Program-made: the position numbers and the translations under genes
The notes under the pieces: model-generated
Databases searched by the model: none
Told to the model about the DNA's origin: nothing
What the model saw: the letters and a program-made list of their open reading frames with translations, nothing else
Shown here: positions 61,542 through 64,000 of the stretch, piece by piece
How positions within the stretch are numbered: the stretch's first letter is position 1
Layout: each line of letters opens with the position of its first letter
NCBI RefSeq assembly: GCF_003363435.1
Contig: NZ_QRCT01000019.1
Span: 149,395-213,394 of the forward strand
Reading direction: 5' to 3'
From: Anaerosacchariphilus polymeriproducens
Lineage (GTDB): Bacteria; Bacillota; Clostridia; Lachnospirales; Lachnospiraceae
Length of the DNA: 64,000 nt

Positions 61542-62837
61542 CTATAATTTCAAAAAAACTTTTACATGAAATGTATTATGATAAATTTTAGTTTCAAATC
61601 TCCCTCCATTCTTTTGTATCGTTTCATTAACATTAATCAGACCAAATCCATGATTTAAAGAATCCTTTTTATTCGTCTGTAATAAATTTTGCTTTTTTAA
61701 ACTATCAGCAGAAATACTATTTATAATTACTATTTTTAAATACTCTAGACCCGTTTTTACTTCAATCCTTAAAAGTTTTTCTTTACTCTTACATCGTTTT
61801 ATTTCCTCTACTGCATTCTGAATCAAATTAGAAAAGACTGTACAAAGTTCCACGTTGTTGATACATAATTCTTCATCAAAATATCCAACTATCTCTAATT
61901 TTACGTGCCCTTCTAGCGTTGGTAAATAGTAATTCAAAATAGCATCTATTATTTCATTCCCCAGTTGATACACTTTCTTACCTACAGCACTCAAATGATT
62001 TTGCATTGATTCTACATAATCTATAGCTAAATCTATCCTGCCTTTATGAGCCAATTCATTCAGACAAATCAAATGATTATTCATATCATGGCGATATTTT
62101 CTGGTTTCTTCTTCTTTTTCAAGCATTATTTTATAATGATTCAACTGCATGTTTTTTAATTTACGTTCAGTACATAGTAATTCTTCCATTTTTTTATTCG
62201 TATTTTTTATATAAATCATTATTCCCGTTAAAATATAAATACTAAAGAATGAAAAAATACACACAATATTCGCAAATAATATAAACCTTACTTTATGTAC
62301 ATATTCTTTTGCACAATTAAGCCCTATAACAGTAAACAACAAAAAAAATATCATTAAAGCCATTAATACTTCAACACTATTTTTTGCAAATTGTCTCAAC
62401 TTTGCATTTCTGAATAGTTTCTTTTTCTTTAAACTAACAATCAAAATAATTAAAAATAAACTACCTGAACTCCCAATTAAATAACTTATATCTGATGATA
62501 AAACCACTTCGCTGAATTTTTTGCAAACATTTTCTAATAGTGTTCCTAATAACTCATCTAAACAAGTAATTAGTACTATATCCAATAAAATAATTTTTAT
62601 TTTTTGTTTCCACGATTCTTGAATTGTAACAAATAAAACAACTGCTACAATACTATACATTAAAAAATATATTCCATCTTCTTTTATTTTTTCACCAATC
62701 AAAAAAAATAAGAAAAAAATAAACCCGATTATAGCTACATATTTTTTTCTTATTTCGACTGTAAAATAAACACTTGTACTTAACCAATATTTCAAAAGTT
62801 CAATGATAAATATTACACTTAATACAATTACCCCCAT
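61542..62837 (-). CDS. AgrC-like sensor histidine kinase (GHKL)
   Basis: 431 residues. Six membrane segments fill residues 1-215 and form the peptide-sensing part. A phospho-His lies in YRHDMNNHLICLNELAHKGR (HPK10 type). The GHKL ATPase domain has VFSNLIQNAVEEIKRC (N box) and SLNHGFGLINV (G box). Such kinases sense secreted peptides. No AgrB/AgrD pair is present, so the signal may be the sactipeptide itself. It lies nine bases after the regulator gene. Confidence 0.9.
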   Translation of the reverse strand: MGVIVLSVIFIIELLKYWLSTSVYFTVEIRKKYVAIIGFIFFLFFLIGEKIKEDGIYFLMYSIVAVVLFVTIQESWKQKIKIILLDIVLITCLDELLGTLLENVCKKFSEVVLSSDISYLIGSSGSLFLIILIVSLKKKKLFRNAKLRQFAKNSVEVLMALMIFFLLFTVIGLNCAKEYVHKVRFILFANIVCIFSFFSIYILTGIMIYIKNTNKKMEELLCTERKLKNMQLNHYKIMLEKEEETRKYRHDMNNHLICLNELAHKGRIDLAIDYVESMQNHLSAVGKKVYQLGNEIIDAILNYYLPTLEGHVKLEIVGYFDEELCINNVELCTVFSNLIQNAVEEIKRCKSKEKLLRIEVKTGLEYLKIVIINSISADSLKKQNLLQTNKKDSLNHGFGLINVNETIQKNGGRFETKIYHNTFHVKVFLKL

Positions 62838-62846
62838 AATTTCTCC

Positions 62847-63551
62847 CTATCTATATGTAACATCAAATTCCATATAAGCTTGTTCAAATTTCTTTTTCTT
62901 TCGTCTTGCTACTGCCATTTCAACATTATTAATTATGATATATTCTCTATCATACTTTTGAACCCAAAGCATATTTATAATGATTTTTCTATGAATTCGA
63001 AAAAACATTCTATTATCCAAAATTTTTTCCAATTGACATAATGCTATGTCTCTCCTAAATATTTTACTTTTTGTCACAAATTCAGAATAACTATCGTATG
63101 TTTTGATATATTGAATCTCTTTTTGTTTTATCTTAAAAAGATTTCTATTATTATATAATTCAATTACATCTGTTCCAATTCTAGTAGCTTGTACTGCATT
63201 TATAATTTCTTCTAACTCATCAAATTCAAAAGGCTTCGTCATAAATCGAAATGCATTAATTTGGAATGCTTCTTTAAACCGATCAGTTCTACATGTTGCC
63301 ATTATTATTTTACAATTACTATTCTTTTGTTGAATAATTTTTCCGATTTCAATACCATCAAATTCCGGCATCTCTATATCCAAAAAAATAACATCTAATT
63401 CAAAAGAACTTTCAACTAATTCTTTACCTGATTCAAATGTTTTTATCTGCCCTTCAATTTGTCTTTTATTCAAACACTCTATAACCATATTTTTTAAAAT
63501 ATTAATGAATATTTTTTCATCATCGCATATTCCTATTGTCATTTTCCTCAT
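62847..63551 (-). CDS. AgrA-like LytTR response regulator
   Basis: 234 residues. Receiver domain with acidic pocket CDDEK and phospho-Asp in VIFLDIEMPEFDG, KP at MTKPFEF. C-terminal LytTR DNA-binding domain (IQYIKTYDSYSEFVTKSKIF, FFRIHRKIIINMLWVQKYDR). LytTR proteins bind pairs of direct repeats 20-22 bases apart, as found at 61486-61515. It starts at 63551 after GGGAG, with a promoter about 190 bases upstream. Confidence 0.92.
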   Translation of the reverse strand: MRKMTIGICDDEKIFINILKNMVIECLNKRQIEGQIKTFESGKELVESSFELDVIFLDIEMPEFDGIEIGKIIQQKNSNCKIIMATCRTDRFKEAFQINAFRFMTKPFEFDELEEIINAVQATRIGTDVIELYNNRNLFKIKQKEIQYIKTYDSYSEFVTKSKIFRRDIALCQLEKILDNRMFFRIHRKIIINMLWVQKYDREYIIINNVEMAVARRKKKKFEQAYMEFDVTYR

Positions 63552-63740
63552 ATGTTCTCCCTACTCCTTACTATTATTTTCATTTCTCCCACTCAAAAAA
63601 AGAATCAAATTGACTGTTCCTTTATATTATGAATAATCTTCAAATAATTTACATAATGTAATTATTATATCAAGTTTTAAATTGTATTTCTATGAATTAA
63701 CAAAATAATAAGTAATTAATCAAAATTTCTTAATCAGCTT

Positions 63741-63766
63741 ATACAATTGTCTAAAATAAAAGTCAA
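63741..63766 (-). promoter_or_regulatory. Promoter upstream of the two-component genes sharing the blaI promoter sequence
   Basis: TTGACT (63761-63766) and TATAAG (63738-63743) are 17 bases apart on the minus strand. Bases 63741-63766 match 57498-57523 at 25 of 26 positions, including the BlaI-type half-site in the spacer. The second half-site found at blaI is not present here. Confidence 0.7.
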
Positions 63767-64000
63767 AGCTTAATCCCAGCTGCTTTTCACATGTGATATA
63801 TACATTAATATGAAAGGTTAGTTGATATGTAGATAATATGTAATTGATAAATTTTTAAGAGAACGATTAAAGAAGACATAAAAATTTTAAATAGTTCAGT
63901 AGATTTGATTTTAGATAGCGGGTATAGCCTGCCACTGTATCTGCAAATGGCTAGACGGTAGAAAATATGACAATTAGCCTAAAAGGGGCTGTGAAAAAAC
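63767..64000. other. Right edge, no gene assigned
   Basis: No intact gene is seen. A short plus-strand frame (about 63858-63960) reads KEDIKILNSSVDLILDSGYS followed by LPLYLQMARR and a stop; it may be a decayed transposase or regulator fragment. The last bases GGGGCTGTGAAAAAAC look like the first half of a hairpin that continues beyond the window. The part 63552-63737 is leader sequence for the two-component genes. Confidence 0.3.

Noticed and set aside
63858..63960. Short plus-strand frame resembling transposase sequence (DSGYSLPLY)
   Set aside because: Too short and degenerate to name a family with confidence; recorded only in the right-edge note.

Overview
This 64 kb window is low-GC, Gram-positive DNA with strong AGGAGG-type ribosome sites, lipoprotein signal peptides, a YesN/YesL/LplABC-type sugar uptake locus, a fructoselysine operon and several peptide natural-product clusters. 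Together these point to a gut Clostridia bacterium of the Lachnospiraceae or Ruminococcus type. The genus cannot be fixed from the sequence alone. No rRNA, tRNA, CRISPR array or intact insertion sequence was recognised.

Layout. 1-7.7 kb: the tail of a YesN-like regulator, a YesL protein, a macrolide-type glycosyltransferase and a sugar ABC importer. 7.8-14.9 kb: an oligopeptide-type ABC importer with an aspartoacylase-like hydrolase, downstream of a LysR regulator. 15.0-24.7 kb: a radical-SAM peptide cluster of the CcpM/CLI_3235 type. It holds a maturase, a TIGR04066-like protein, an ACP-like protein, an unlisted 54-residue Cys-containing precursor, an FtsX permease, an ABC exporter, a cytoplasmic subtilase and an ABC ATPase. 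24.8-31.7 kb: a class II lanthipeptide-like locus with a peptidase-containing exporter, a precursor and a LanM. 31.7-33.7 kb: a RloA/RloB (AbiL-like) defence pair. 33.8-37 kb: an SDR protein, an IS66 relic and a beta-helix lipoprotein. 37.1-42.3 kb: a mannose-type PTS operon (ManR, IIA, IIBC, HPr, ManA). 42.6-48.4 kb: a fructoselysine operon (FrlB, GntR, FrlD, FrlR, FrlA, FrlC). 48.6-50 kb: a secreted PPC-domain protein. 50.3-63.8 kb: a ruminococcin-C-like sactipeptide cluster with an AgrC/AgrA-like two-component system, radical-SAM enzyme, precursor, exporter, BlaI/BlaR1-type control, a putative immunity ABC transporter and an M16 peptidase.

The strongest candidate for a new system is the lanthipeptide-like locus at 28.2-31.6 kb. 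The precursor core has no cysteine at all; it is a His-Ser repeat followed by Ser-rich tracts. The partner LanM keeps every recognisable dehydratase residue but has lost the three zinc ligands and the catalytic His of its cyclase half. Enzyme and substrate have therefore lost the thioether chemistry together, which suggests a dehydratase-only pathway making a dehydroalanine-rich, His-rich linear peptide. The CcpM cluster appears modular: 46-bp direct repeats bound a 6.1 kb unit, and the permease changes base composition near 20.38 kb. In the sactipeptide cluster, direct repeats upstream of the maturase and a shared BlaI-type promoter/operator suggest how the two-component and BlaI systems could be wired together.
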